Below, one piece after another: positions 28,082 through 37,300 of a DNA stretch of 64,000 nt. The stretch comes from Flavobacteriaceae bacterium (GTDB taxonomy: Bacteria > Bacteroidota > Bacteroidia > Flavobacteriales > Flavobacteriaceae): the NCBI GenBank assembly GCA_030148025.1, contig JASBUG010000009.1, positions 1-64,000 on the forward strand. Direction: 5' to 3'. How positions within the stretch are numbered: position 1 is the first letter of the stretch; each line of letters starts with the position of its first letter. Below the pieces are notes generated by a model, which saw only the letters and a program-made list of their open reading frames with translations, was not told where the DNA came from and did not search any database. The position numbers and the translations under genes are program-made.

Positions 28082-28381
28082 TTAATGAGTTTTAAAAATC
28101 TCCTTTCTTTTTTTCAACTGTTTCTCAAGATCTTTGATAGTATGCTTTACTGCATCTTCATAATTATCTTCATCAGAAACGGCAAATATTCTAGGACCTG
28201 GAGCACTTAACTCCATTTTACATATTTTCCCTTTTTCTTTAGCATTATGTTCTACTTCAAAATGAACCTCTGCTCCTATTATCCAGTCATATTTTTTAGC
28301 TAACTTCTGTAATTTCTCTGTTACATATTCATTCATAGCCTCACTGGTAGTCATATGTATGTATTGAATATTAATTGTCAT
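28082..28381 (-). CDS. hpf: Ribosome hibernation-promoting factor, short form (HPF/RaiA family)
   Basis: This 99-aa single-domain protein (MTINIQYIHMTTSEAMNEYV, VEVEHNAKEKGKICKMEL-like strand, DEDNYEDAVKHTIKDLEKQL) has the beta-alpha-beta-beta-beta-alpha fold of HPF/YfiA. These proteins bind the 30S decoding region in slow growth and block or dimerise ribosomes. The short form lacks the C-terminal dimerisation domain. It is monocistronic. Confidence 0.93.
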   Translation of the reverse strand: MTINIQYIHMTTSEAMNEYVTEKLQKLAKKYDWIIGAEVHFEVEHNAKEKGKICKMELSAPGPRIFAVSDEDNYEDAVKHTIKDLEKQLKKRKEIFKTH

Positions 28382-28475
28382 AGTGTTTTATATTAATTGT
28401 TTAACAATAGTATAAAATTAAAGGACTTATTTTATTCATCAGATGACTTTTGTCATAATTAAATAAATTCTTCTC

Positions 28476-29549
28476 TCATTGACATTTTTTTGCTTGCTCA
28501 TTGAAGTATTGTATCACATCTGGCATAATAGAATTCAAATTCTTAAACTTTGAGCGATTATCATCATACATTTCTAAAATTGGCACCAATTCTTGTAAAT
28601 ACACAAAGTTTCTATGCTGAACAAAATCTTCATAAATAAGGTTACTTGCTTTTATTCCTTTAATCTTTTTAGTCAAGATTACTTCGTTTGCTCTAACCAA
28701 ATGCTCATATAAACATGATTTCCATCTTGTATATGCTTGCTTTTTCATTGATTCTTTAATAGGCTCAAACAAACAATCAGTCTTTTCTAGTGCTTCAAAG
28801 TTGGCATCGATTATAGGATTGCAAAACGTGTGACTAAACTCGTGTATTACATAATCCTGCAGGAGTTTTTCGGAGTTATAACTTGGACGTCCATCGGTCG
28901 CTTCAGATGGACCTATAATGGCATATAAATTTGCACCATCAGCTTCAACAATTCGTGTTGCAAAACCTCCATCATGTAGCAAAGGTGTTAACACCAAGTT
29001 ATATGTTTTCTGAGACATTCCATAGTGGTCTTCCATTACGTTTATAACTTCATAGTTATCGATTTCATTTTTTACACTTTTAATAAGCTCATCATATAAT
29101 GACTGGTGCTTCTTGTAAAAAATGTGAAACTTAGACTCGATATAAAAATCTTTAGCAGCCTTAAAAAACTCTTCTATTAGTGATTTATGTTTTTTAAAAT
29201 CAATTTGTTGTTTCTCTTCTTCTGTAAAAGGATGTATCTGTTCAAAGTCAGGAAAAGAATAATGATACAATATCATTGGTACTCTATTAAACGAAAAGAA
29301 TTGCCCCTGAATCTTACGCAATAAGTCCACTGCTTTGTGCTCTTTATGTTTGGAGAAATATCTATCTATATCTTTTTTATAGTCAAGCTCTTTTTGAGAC
29401 ACCAAAAAATATCCAGATAGATACTGAAGTGTTGTAATGAATTCCATACGCTCATCCACTTCAATAGTTATGTTTTTGCTTTGAGAACCAATACTACCGC
29501 TATACAACATCATTAAAACAAATGTTGCCACCCTTATATTACTTATCAT
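28476..29549 (-). CDS. Exported DUF4932 protein, putative metallopeptidase
   Basis: The 357-aa protein has a signal-like N terminus (MISNIRVATFVLMMLYSGS). HEFSH at 236-240 fits the HExxH zinc motif, and a downstream EHLVRANE around 282 could supply the third ligand. The pattern fits DUF4932, a family predicted but not proven to be a metallopeptidase. It opens with a substrate-like MEFITTLQYLSGY segment typical of the family. It is monocistronic and probably periplasmic. Confidence 0.82.
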   Translation of the reverse strand: MISNIRVATFVLMMLYSGSIGSQSKNITIEVDERMEFITTLQYLSGYFLVSQKELDYKKDIDRYFSKHKEHKAVDLLRKIQGQFFSFNRVPMILYHYSFPDFEQIHPFTEEEKQQIDFKKHKSLIEEFFKAAKDFYIESKFHIFYKKHQSLYDELIKSVKNEIDNYEVINVMEDHYGMSQKTYNLVLTPLLHDGGFATRIVEADGANLYAIIGPSEATDGRPSYNSEKLLQDYVIHEFSHTFCNPIIDANFEALEKTDCLFEPIKESMKKQAYTRWKSCLYEHLVRANEVILTKKIKGIKASNLIYEDFVQHRNFVYLQELVPILEMYDDNRSKFKNLNSIMPDVIQYFNEQAKKCQ

Positions 29550-29647
29550 GTATTCTACTTTTAGAATTGATTATATTAATATAACGATGGCAACAAAATT
29601 TTGTCGCAAACATTTAAGTTAAAGGTGTCGCCTATCTAACAACCATA

Positions 29648-31273
29648 TTATTGTTTCGATTTAAAGACCCTAATAGCTTTCATATAACGATACATTTCTT
29701 CCCTAACTTTAGGAAACAGTAATAGCAAACCAATCATATTTGGAAACACCAAAGCTAGAATCATTGCATCAGAGAATTTAATAACTGCACTTAAGGTAAT
29801 AGCAGCTCCTAAAACAGTAAATACTAAGAATAATAATTTATATGCTAAATCAATTAGTTTCCCTCTGCCAAATAAATACTTCCAAGCTTGCAAACCATAA
29901 TACGACCATGACAATATGGTTGAAAAAGCAAATAAACAAACAGCTATCACTAACACATAAGACGAACCTGGGATAGCAGTATCAAAAGCTAAAGACGTTA
30001 AGTTCACACCTCCCACTCTGCTACCATCAGCCATTAAGGCTTGACCATTTACCACATCGCCATACACAAAGGCACCATCCATATTAAACATGATTATAAT
30101 AATGGCTGTCATGGTACAAATTACAACAGTATCTATAAAAGGTTCTAGTAATCCTACTAGTCCTTCGGAAGCTGCATATTTTGTATTCACTGCAGAGTGT
30201 GCTATGGCTGCAGAACCTGCTCCTGCTTCATTTGAAAAAGCTGCACGCCTAAAACCTTGTATCATCACACCTACAAAACCTCCAGTAATAGTAGCTCTGG
30301 GGGTAAACGCTTCACTAAAAATTAAACTAAATGCTTCTCCAACAAAACTCCAATTTGAGAAAATAATAAACAATGCTGCCGCTACATACAAAACAGCCAT
30401 AAATGGCACAATTTTCTCAGTAACCTTAGCAATACGCTTAATTCCTCCAATAATTACTATTCCAACTAGTATAGCGAAAACCACACCTATAATGCTTCCT
30501 GTTGCAGAACCATCTAATCCAAAACGACTAATAATTTGTGCTGCTGCTTGATTCGTTTGAAACGCGTTACCTCCACCTAAAGATGCACCTACACAAAGTA
30601 CTGCAAAGGTTATCGCTAAAAATTTTCCTATTTTTTTTAATCCTCGTTCTTTTAAACCTCTCGATAAATAGTACATAGGTCCTCCAAAAACATTTCCATC
30701 ATCATCAATATCTCTGTATTTTACTCCTAAAGTACATTCAACAAATTTTGAAGACATCCCTAAAATTCCAGCAATGATCATCCAGAAAGTTGCTCCTGGT
30801 CCACCAATAGAAATAGCAACAGCAACCATTGAAATATTACCTAAACCTACAGTACCAGATACTGCCGTTGCCAATGCTTGAAAATGGTTTACCTCACCAT
30901 GATGACTTTCATCTTTAATAGTATCTACAAGATCTCCATCTACTTGGTGAACATTTGTTACCAACTCTTGCTCTTGGGTTTCCAACTCATCATACTTACC
31001 TCTAACAACTCTTATGGCAGTTGGAAAATGTTTAAAATTTACAAAACCAAAGTAAATAGTAAAGAATAATGCTCCTGAAAGCAGTAATATTAGCACTATA
31101 GGAATACCGTTCCCTCCTATATTAATGTTTGATAAAATAAACCCTTCCCACCAAGTGGCAAAGGGCATAAAGGCATCATTTATCTGTTCGTCCAATCCTT
31201 TTGATTGTGCTTGATTGATGAATGGCATGAATACCAGAAAAAAGAATGCATAATGTTTTTGTCTCAAGTTCAT
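29648..31273 (-). CDS. Alanine/glycine:cation (Na+) symporter, AGCS family
   Basis: I choose ATG 31273 (541 aa) over an in-frame TTG seven codons upstream. After a signal-like first helix (MNLRQKHYAFFFLVFMPF) come about ten membrane segments with AGCS signatures: GTVGLGNISMVAVAISIGGPGA and RAAFSNEAGAGSAAIAHS. The family imports alanine or glycine with Na+, or H+, across the inner membrane. A short acidic loop insert near 75-115 (ELETQEQELVTNVHQ) is seen in Bacteroidota members. It is monocistronic. Confidence 0.93.
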   Translation of the reverse strand: MNLRQKHYAFFFLVFMPFINQAQSKGLDEQINDAFMPFATWWEGFILSNINIGGNGIPIVLILLLSGALFFTIYFGFVNFKHFPTAIRVVRGKYDELETQEQELVTNVHQVDGDLVDTIKDESHHGEVNHFQALATAVSGTVGLGNISMVAVAISIGGPGATFWMIIAGILGMSSKFVECTLGVKYRDIDDDGNVFGGPMYYLSRGLKERGLKKIGKFLAITFAVLCVGASLGGGNAFQTNQAAAQIISRFGLDGSATGSIIGVVFAILVGIVIIGGIKRIAKVTEKIVPFMAVLYVAAALFIIFSNWSFVGEAFSLIFSEAFTPRATITGGFVGVMIQGFRRAAFSNEAGAGSAAIAHSAVNTKYAASEGLVGLLEPFIDTVVICTMTAIIIIMFNMDGAFVYGDVVNGQALMADGSRVGGVNLTSLAFDTAIPGSSYVLVIAVCLFAFSTILSWSYYGLQAWKYLFGRGKLIDLAYKLLFLVFTVLGAAITLSAVIKFSDAMILALVFPNMIGLLLLFPKVREEMYRYMKAIRVFKSKQ

Positions 31274-31342
31274 AAGTTTATGATTTGAGCCCAAATTGAA
31301 AAATTGAATTTTTAAGATTGTTAAAATTCAGAAAAGACTTAA

Positions 31343-31371
31343 AATTGTCGGTAAGTCTGCTACCGACAAAG
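31343..31371 (-). terminator. Stem-loop downstream of the 7TM gene at 31389
   Basis: TTGTCGGTA (31345-31353) / TACCGACAA (31361-31369): a perfect 9-bp stem with a 7-base loop. On the minus strand it is followed by a short T run. Confidence 0.65.
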
Positions 31372-31388
31372 CGGAAAAAACACTGTGT

Positions 31389-32504
31389 TTACAAAGAAAT
31401 ATTCTCTGAAGGAATTGCCAAACGAATTTTTCGATCACGTTTTTCTGACATCTCAAAAAGCGTGTTTTTCAACGGATTTAAATGGTGTGAAGTGGTCCAA
31501 TTTTCCTTTCCGTAAAGACCATCAAGCAATGCTATCACTAAACGTTTTACTTCATTATAGTCATTTATATCAAATACTTTTTGAGATTGTGGTGCATTTT
31601 TAGGTTTGATCTCTAACCATTCATTATCATGATTTAATTTCTTATCTGCAAATTTCAAGAACAACTCATACATAGCAGGAGTAAGTTTTATTTTTCGGAT
31701 ATTTTTACCTGGAAACCCTTTTAAAAAAACTGACTGCTCAAACTTACCCTTTTCATTTTTTTTCTTCTCTAAACGAATTTTAAAATATGGCGTTTCTGGT
31801 ATCACATTTTCTGATAGTTCTTTTACCCAACTTAATGCCAATGCAAAGAAAATCATGATCAATGATGTTTTAAAAATAGCAGAAAACAATGTGAGATTTA
31901 TAGAATATCCTGAGAGTTTATATATCTGAGCAATTAACACTATAGCAATACAAACAAGCGATAAAACTGCTAAAGTTTTTAAGCGACGCTTTATAAATGA
32001 TTCCCATAATACATAACCTAAAAACACTAAGGTAAACAAGGCATAATAGACATCAAGCTCATTCATCATTGCCAACATTTCACCAGAAATCATTCTACTA
32101 ATCGTTGGTAATATGGAAAACAAAAAAGGAAGTCCTACAATATATCGCCAATATTTTGACTTTATGATGTGACCAATAGGCTCAGGTAAATATCGAAACC
32201 ATGGTAATGCAAGAAGAATAAATAAACTATTACATAATGACAATACACTTCGCCAACCATCCAAGATCAACGGATTTTTAACATCTGTGTAAGCATAGTA
32301 TACTTCAATAGCTCCAGAAAAACTCCAACACAATACTGATAATGCTAACCAAACCTGACCAAAATCGTTTTGCTTTTTGCCAATTTCCCACCAAATTGCT
32401 AACAACGCTATAAAGGCAAACAAACAAACTGAGAATTGCCACCAACCGTAAAAGGAAAGAATCTCATTATCTATGTTTAAAAAAGAAATAACGTTACTTA
32501 TCAT
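31389..32504 (-). CDS. 7TM membrane protein with cytoplasmic, possibly winged-helix, C-terminal domain
   Basis: The protein is 371 aa. Seven hydrophobic segments are visible (about 20-40, 50-70, 87-102, 121-138, 152-168, 177-195, 206-226). A charged soluble domain of about 140 residues follows. In it, KIKLTPAMYELFLKFADKKL resembles the start of a winged-helix domain (compare LTPxEFELLxxLA of OmpR-type regulators), and the tail carries many Lys/Arg. No family is recognised. The layout parallels membrane-bound one-component regulators, but DNA binding is inference. It is monocistronic with its own terminator, divergent from a T9SS beta-propeller gene. Confidence 0.75.
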   Translation of the reverse strand: MISNVISFLNIDNEILSFYGWWQFSVCLFAFIALLAIWWEIGKKQNDFGQVWLALSVLCWSFSGAIEVYYAYTDVKNPLILDGWRSVLSLCNSLFILLALPWFRYLPEPIGHIIKSKYWRYIVGLPFLFSILPTISRMISGEMLAMMNELDVYYALFTLVFLGYVLWESFIKRRLKTLAVLSLVCIAIVLIAQIYKLSGYSINLTLFSAIFKTSLIMIFFALALSWVKELSENVIPETPYFKIRLEKKKNEKGKFEQSVFLKGFPGKNIRKIKLTPAMYELFLKFADKKLNHDNEWLEIKPKNAPQSQKVFDINDYNEVKRLVIALLDGLYGKENWTTSHHLNPLKNTLFEMSEKRDRKIRLAIPSENISL

Positions 32505-32590
32505 ACAGTGTTTGCCTATTGATGTCTCAAATATAATAAAACACTAAACTTCATTTAATTAAATATGATGACAATTTAAAAACAAATCGA

Positions 32591-32607
32591 TGTTGTTAAA
32601 AACAACA
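32591..32607 (+). promoter_or_regulatory. Short inverted repeat just before the beta-propeller start
   Basis: TGTTGTT (32591-32597), AAA, AACAACA (32601-32607), ending one base before the ATG at 32609. It could be an operator or a leader hairpin covering the start. Confidence 0.35.
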
Positions 32608-32608
32608 A

Positions 32609-34084
32609 ATGAAACATAAACTACGCTTCACTCTTTTATTGCTTTTATCTCTAAACATACATTCTCAACAATGGATAAATAAAGGAGTCTCAATAACATA
32701 TGAAACTTTTCATAGAGATGCGACATATTTAAGTGCAGATGGTAACACCTTAGCAGTTGGTAATAATGGTTTAGATATAGCACAGGTCTTTACTTGGGAT
32801 GGAGCAAACTGGATTCAAAAAGGGGGTGACATTTTACCGCCTCCAACTGGTGTTAATAACGGAGATTTTGGTGCTGTTATAGCTTTAAGTGATGATGGTG
32901 ATATTTTGGCTATTAGTGATAACTCTGCTGACACAAATGGTACAACTTCTGGTTATGTACAAGTGTATTATTGGGATGGTAATGTATGGAATTTTATGGG
33001 TAATAGAATTGATGGTGAAGCATCAGGAGATACTTCTGGCAGATCTACACTGGGAATGAGTTCTGATGGACTCTCAATAATCATTGGGTCATGGCTTAAT
33101 GATGATTACCGTACAAATGCTGGACATGTTCGTATTTTTAACTGGGACACAAATACTAACAGTTGGTTACAAAAAGGACAACCTATTACTGGACGTTACA
33201 GAAATGGTGCAGCGGGTGAGCATGTAAGCATGAATGCCGATGGTAATACTATAGCATTTAGTGACCCTACAAACGACGCTGGAGAAGTTTACATTTATAC
33301 ATGGAACAATACTTTAAATATCTGGGAACAAAAAGGTAATACTATCTTTGGTGATAATGGTGATGGTTGGTTAGGAACTTCCGTTAGCTTATCGGATAAT
33401 GGCAATACTATTGCATTTGGAGCTCCAAGAGCTAATAATTTTACGGGACTTGCAAAAGTATATCAATGGAATAATACAACAGAAGATTGGGAACAAAAAG
33501 GAAGTACTTTTAATGGTGATGTAGAAGACAGCTATTATGGTAGAGAAATAACTATAAATTCTGATGGTTCAACACTAATAGTTTCAGCATATAAACTAGA
33601 CATCATTGATGAAAACAATAGTGAAAATGATATAAACGATACAGGTGTAGTAAAAGTATATGAATGGAATGGTAGTGATTGGACTCAAAAAGGACAATCT
33701 ATTTTTGGTGCAGAAGCATCGAGTAGATTGGGCGAATACTCATTATCATTAAGTCATGATGGTGAAACCATATCATTTCATGGACGATATCAAGGAGAAA
33801 AAAAAGTGTATGTATATCAATTTGATGAAAACCTTTCGCAAAACGATCAAAAAAGAGAACTCCTTAAATTATATCCAAATCCAATAAAAGATGTTTTGTA
33901 TATAGATAAAAAACTAAGTAATTGTACTTTACAATTATTTAGCTTAGATGGAAAACTAGTGTATGATAAGTTCTTAAAAAACACTTCAATACCAATACAA
34001 TTAGAATACTTACAACCTGGAATTTATATTGCAAAACTAAAAACGAATGAGCAAACTTTTAGTCAAAAACTAATAAAGGAATAA
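32609..34084 (+). CDS. T9SS-secreted beta-propeller protein
   Basis: The protein is 491 aa with signal peptide MKHKLRFTLLLLLSLNIHSQ. Its body is six or seven repeats of about 60 residues of the form SxDGNTLAVG...V.VYxWDGxxWxQKG (for example LSDNGNTIAFGAPRA, INSDGSTLIVSAYK), as in FG-GAP or WD-like beta-propellers. The last 75 residues are a T9SS type A sorting domain (LYPNPIKDVLYI, QLFSLDGKLVY, LQPGIYIAKL, terminal KLIKE). It should be secreted or displayed at the surface; binding partner unknown. It converges with the acyl-CoA synthetase gene, one base apart. Confidence 0.88.
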   Translation: MKHKLRFTLLLLLSLNIHSQQWINKGVSITYETFHRDATYLSADGNTLAVGNNGLDIAQVFTWDGANWIQKGGDILPPPTGVNNGDFGAVIALSDDGDILAISDNSADTNGTTSGYVQVYYWDGNVWNFMGNRIDGEASGDTSGRSTLGMSSDGLSIIIGSWLNDDYRTNAGHVRIFNWDTNTNSWLQKGQPITGRYRNGAAGEHVSMNADGNTIAFSDPTNDAGEVYIYTWNNTLNIWEQKGNTIFGDNGDGWLGTSVSLSDNGNTIAFGAPRANNFTGLAKVYQWNNTTEDWEQKGSTFNGDVEDSYYGREITINSDGSTLIVSAYKLDIIDENNSENDINDTGVVKVYEWNGSDWTQKGQSIFGAEASSRLGEYSLSLSHDGETISFHGRYQGEKKVYVYQFDENLSQNDQKRELLKLYPNPIKDVLYIDKKLSNCTLQLFSLDGKLVYDKFLKNTSIPIQLEYLQPGIYIAKLKTNEQTFSQKLIKE

Positions 34085-34085
34085 G

Positions 34086-35726
34086 CTATTCAAAAATAAC
34101 TTTGTCTGAACTTTCAAACCATTGTTTATAATATGGCTGATGTATTTTTTCGACTCTATTGCGTTTTACTTTTAGAGTTGGTGTAGCTAAGCCGTTATCA
34201 ACATTCCAGTCTTCTTTCATAACTACAACCTTTTCAATTTTTTCGTGCTTTTCAAATTGAGGGTTAATGATTGATACGGTATGTTCAAAACTTAAAGTGA
34301 GTTCTTCTTTAGTTTTCACTTTTCCAAGCTCAGATAAAGTAATTAAGGCTATTGGTTGCGGAATTCCTGTACCAACAATACATATTTGTTCTATATCTGT
34401 ATTTTTCGACATCATCATCTCTAAAGGTGCAGGAGAAATATACTTGCCTTTATCTGTTTTAAATTGATCTTTTACACGACCAGTAATTGTTAAATAACCT
34501 TCATGATCGTACTCACCAATGTCGCCTGTTTTTAAATAGCCATCTTCTGTAAATACTTTGGCTGTCATTTCAGGTGATTTAAAATAGCCTTTCATCAAGC
34601 AGTTGTTCTTTATACAAATCTCCCCTTCCTCAGTTAATTTAGCCTTAGCATTGTATAGTGTTTTACCAACGGTTCCTATTTTATCATTACCAGGAAGATT
34701 AAAATGAGACACACAACCATCTTCGGTCATTCCGTAACCTTGATAGATAGTAATTCCTAATCGCCTATACCATTTAATTAAACTTGGCGCAATTGGCGCT
34801 GCTGCAGAACAAATAAATACTGCTTCTTTAAGTCCTAGCTTCTGTTTTAATTTCTTCTTAAGAATAGAATTCAATACTGGAATATTTAATAATATATTTA
34901 ATTTTTTCTGCGGTAAGTTTTCTAATATCTTATCTTGAAACTTCGTCCAAATTCTAGGAACAGCAAAGAAAATATGTGGCTGTGCATTTTCAAGGTCTTT
35001 AGCAAACGTATCTAAGGATTCAGCAAACGAAATATTAGCGCCTAAAACGTATCCAGCATTAGCAATTAGTCGTTCGGCAACGTGTGCCAAAGGTAAATAT
35101 GAAAATAATTTTAAATCATCAGGTAAAGCAAATAGCTTAATAAGCGTATTTGTACTTTCCATAAAATTACTAACCGTATGCATCACACCTTTAGGATTTC
35201 CTGTAGTTCCAGAGGTGTAAATAATTGTAATTAACTCATCTGATTTTTGCTCGTAAACATTATCAATTGGTTCATGTTTCACAACTAGATCTTCCCATAG
35301 ATCACCCTCATTTTCACCATACATTCCAACACTTATTATTGGAATAGCAGGAATACCAGACTTTTGTGATTTAAAATCATCTAGCTTCCCTACTATAATT
35401 GCTTTTGCTTCACTATGTGTTAGTATTTGGTCAATTGACTGTGCATTTAATGTAGGGTAAATTGGAATAGAGATATGACCAGACATCATGATTGCTAAAT
35501 CTGCCATATTCCAATGTGCACAATTTTTAGAGAGCAAAGCTATGTGGCTTCGTTCGAGTAAACCATAACTATTTAAAGCTTGAGCTATTCGGCGTATTTC
35601 ATTACCAGCCTCAGCATAAGTGTACACTTTTACACTTCCATTTATGGGTTGTTTTAAAAATACAGCATTGGGTTTATTAGCTTCCCAATGCAAGAAAGCC
35701 TCTAAAGGAGAATTAAATTTCGACAT
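34086..35726 (-). CDS. AMP-binding long-chain fatty-acid--CoA ligase
   Basis: This 546-aa adenylate-forming enzyme activates a fatty acid with ATP and CoA. The P-loop signature IIYTSGTTGNPKGVMHT is near 168-184. The A5 motif YQGYGMTEDG, the Asp/Arg region YLKTGDIGEYDHEGYLTITGRVKDQFKT and KGKYISPAPLE mark it as the eukaryotic-like long-chain FAA1 subgroup. Length is a little below the usual 590-600, as is common in Bacteroidota. It is monocistronic. Confidence 0.92.
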   Translation of the reverse strand: MSKFNSPLEAFLHWEANKPNAVFLKQPINGSVKVYTYAEAGNEIRRIAQALNSYGLLERSHIALLSKNCAHWNMADLAIMMSGHISIPIYPTLNAQSIDQILTHSEAKAIIVGKLDDFKSQKSGIPAIPIISVGMYGENEGDLWEDLVVKHEPIDNVYEQKSDELITIIYTSGTTGNPKGVMHTVSNFMESTNTLIKLFALPDDLKLFSYLPLAHVAERLIANAGYVLGANISFAESLDTFAKDLENAQPHIFFAVPRIWTKFQDKILENLPQKKLNILLNIPVLNSILKKKLKQKLGLKEAVFICSAAAPIAPSLIKWYRRLGITIYQGYGMTEDGCVSHFNLPGNDKIGTVGKTLYNAKAKLTEEGEICIKNNCLMKGYFKSPEMTAKVFTEDGYLKTGDIGEYDHEGYLTITGRVKDQFKTDKGKYISPAPLEMMMSKNTDIEQICIVGTGIPQPIALITLSELGKVKTKEELTLSFEHTVSIINPQFEKHEKIEKVVVMKEDWNVDNGLATPTLKVKRNRVEKIHQPYYKQWFESSDKVIFE

Positions 35727-35820
35727 AGTTGCTAGTTAGTTTTTTAAAGATATGGAAAACTTATAAAATCACTTTCATAAAAACCTTTGTAACCTTTTTA
35801 AAATTCATCTTGTCCAATAT

Positions 35821-35834
35821 TTGTGAATTCACAA
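35821..35834. promoter_or_regulatory. 14-bp perfect palindrome upstream of the serine hydrolase/sigma cluster
   Basis: TTGTGAATTCACAA, 24 bases before the ATG at 35859 and overlapping a -7-like AATATTTG (35816-35823). Its position fits an operator. The regulator is unknown. Confidence 0.45.
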
Positions 35835-35858
35835 TCAAACACTTAAAACAAAAAACAA

Positions 35859-36965
35859 ATGAAAAAAAATATACAATTGAAATTATTGACACTACTTCTA
35901 TTTGGTGTTGTCACAACTTCATGTTCACAAACTAATCAATCAATAGAAACCATAAAAGGCAATAAAATAACTAATAAAGATCTTAATTTTTCTATTGAAA
36001 AAGTAATGGAGTCTTTGCAAATGCCTGGACTTTCTATTGCCATTATTAACAACAATGAAGTTGTATACCATAATGTATTTGGAGTAGCTAACAATGTTAC
36101 CAATGCTAAGATTAATAAGCAAAGTATTTTTGAAGGTGCATCACTCTCTAAACCTCTGTTTGCATATTTTGCAATGAAAATGGTAGATAAAGGAATTTTA
36201 GATTTAGATAAGCCTTTATATCAATACATACCTCATCCAGGAATAGCTGAAGAATCAAAAGACTTATATCAACTTATAACTCCTAGAATGGTATTATCTC
36301 ACAGTACAGGATTTCCAAATTTTAGTAATAACAAAAACATTACTATTCCTTTTAAACCCGGAACCGATTTTTCATACTCTGGTGAAGCCTACCAATACTT
36401 AACTGCCATCATTGGACATCTGAATAATGTTGGTTGGAAAGATAAATTCAATACCATTTTTGAAGCTGAAGTCAATAAACCTCTTAACATGAAGCATACT
36501 TCTTTTTTGTGGAATGATCATTTAGCTGCCAACAAGGTTTATGGCCATGATGAAAAGAATAATACTCCAACTGATAACAATACTGGAGAGTGGAGTGGAA
36601 AAACCTTCAACTCGTTTTCTAGTGTTCATAGTGAAGCATTAGATTATTCAAAATTTATCGTAGCTATGCTAAAAAGGAAAGGCTTAACTAAAAACAGTTT
36701 TGACGAGATGTTAAGTCTCCAAAACAAGTTTAAACCTACAAATAAGATGCTTAAAGAAACCGGACAGATTGGTTGGGGATTAGGTTTTGCACAAAAGAAA
36801 ACCCCATACGGAATCATGCACTTGCACACTGGCAATAATCATGATTTTCAATCATATACCATGTTTATTCCTCAAAAAAAATATGGTATTATTGCTTTTA
36901 CGAACTCAGGTAAAATGCTCCTCTTTTTAAAAGAATTAGAACAAATACTAGGAGCCCAATTTTAA
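35859..36965 (+). CDS. Serine hydrolase lipoprotein (beta-lactamase/PBP family)
   Basis: The 368-aa protein has a lipoprotein signal (MKKNIQLKLL to VVTTSC, lipidated Cys22). The catalytic SxxK is SLSK (95-98). The YxN position reads YSG (173-175), and HTG replaces the usual KTG (LHTGNNHDF). These class C beta-lactamase-like proteins include D-aminopeptidases, esterases and PBPs, so the substrate cannot be called. It is followed after five bases by a membrane protein, then an ECF sigma factor and a probable anti-sigma protein, suggesting one transcript. Confidence 0.9.
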   Translation: MKKNIQLKLLTLLLFGVVTTSCSQTNQSIETIKGNKITNKDLNFSIEKVMESLQMPGLSIAIINNNEVVYHNVFGVANNVTNAKINKQSIFEGASLSKPLFAYFAMKMVDKGILDLDKPLYQYIPHPGIAEESKDLYQLITPRMVLSHSTGFPNFSNNKNITIPFKPGTDFSYSGEAYQYLTAIIGHLNNVGWKDKFNTIFEAEVNKPLNMKHTSFLWNDHLAANKVYGHDEKNNTPTDNNTGEWSGKTFNSFSSVHSEALDYSKFIVAMLKRKGLTKNSFDEMLSLQNKFKPTNKMLKETGQIGWGLGFAQKKTPYGIMHLHTGNNHDFQSYTMFIPQKKYGIIAFTNSGKMLLFLKELEQILGAQF

Positions 36966-36970
36966 AATAT

Positions 36971-37300
36971 ATGAAAGATCAAACAGAATTATTCGGAGGT
37001 TTAATAATAATAACTGGAGCTATTATTATTATTTACATTATCGCAAAGTATACCTATTTAATAAAAAAAGCGATGATAGATAAAGGCATAACTAACAATG
37101 CTAACAAAACAAAATTAAACTATATAGATATTGGTTGTATTGTCTTTGGAATAGGGTTAGGTTTACTCGTATCAGCAATTTATTCAAATCTAGATTTAGA
37201 TGAAAACACATTAGATCTTCTCGTTTGGGGAACGATCTTAATATTTGGCGCTATAGGTTTATTTATAGCACATGTAGTAAGGAGAAAGATTGAAAAATAA
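36971..37300 (+). CDS. Small membrane protein, DUF6249-like
   Basis: The protein is 109 aa with three transmembrane segments and the pattern KAMIDKGI followed by IGCIVFGIGLGLLVSAIY. This resembles DUF6249-type proteins that often sit before ECF sigma genes in Bacteroidota. It overlaps the start of the sigma factor gene by 11 bases. A role in sensing or sigma control is inferred only from position. Confidence 0.75.
   Translation: MKDQTELFGGLIIITGAIIIIYIIAKYTYLIKKAMIDKGITNNANKTKLNYIDIGCIVFGIGLGLLVSAIYSNLDLDENTLDLLVWGTILIFGAIGLFIAHVVRRKIEK

Noticed and set aside
30090-30551. 153-aa plus-strand open frame opposite the alanine symporter
   Set aside because: It has low-complexity composition and no start context. 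The minus-strand frame has clear family motifs.
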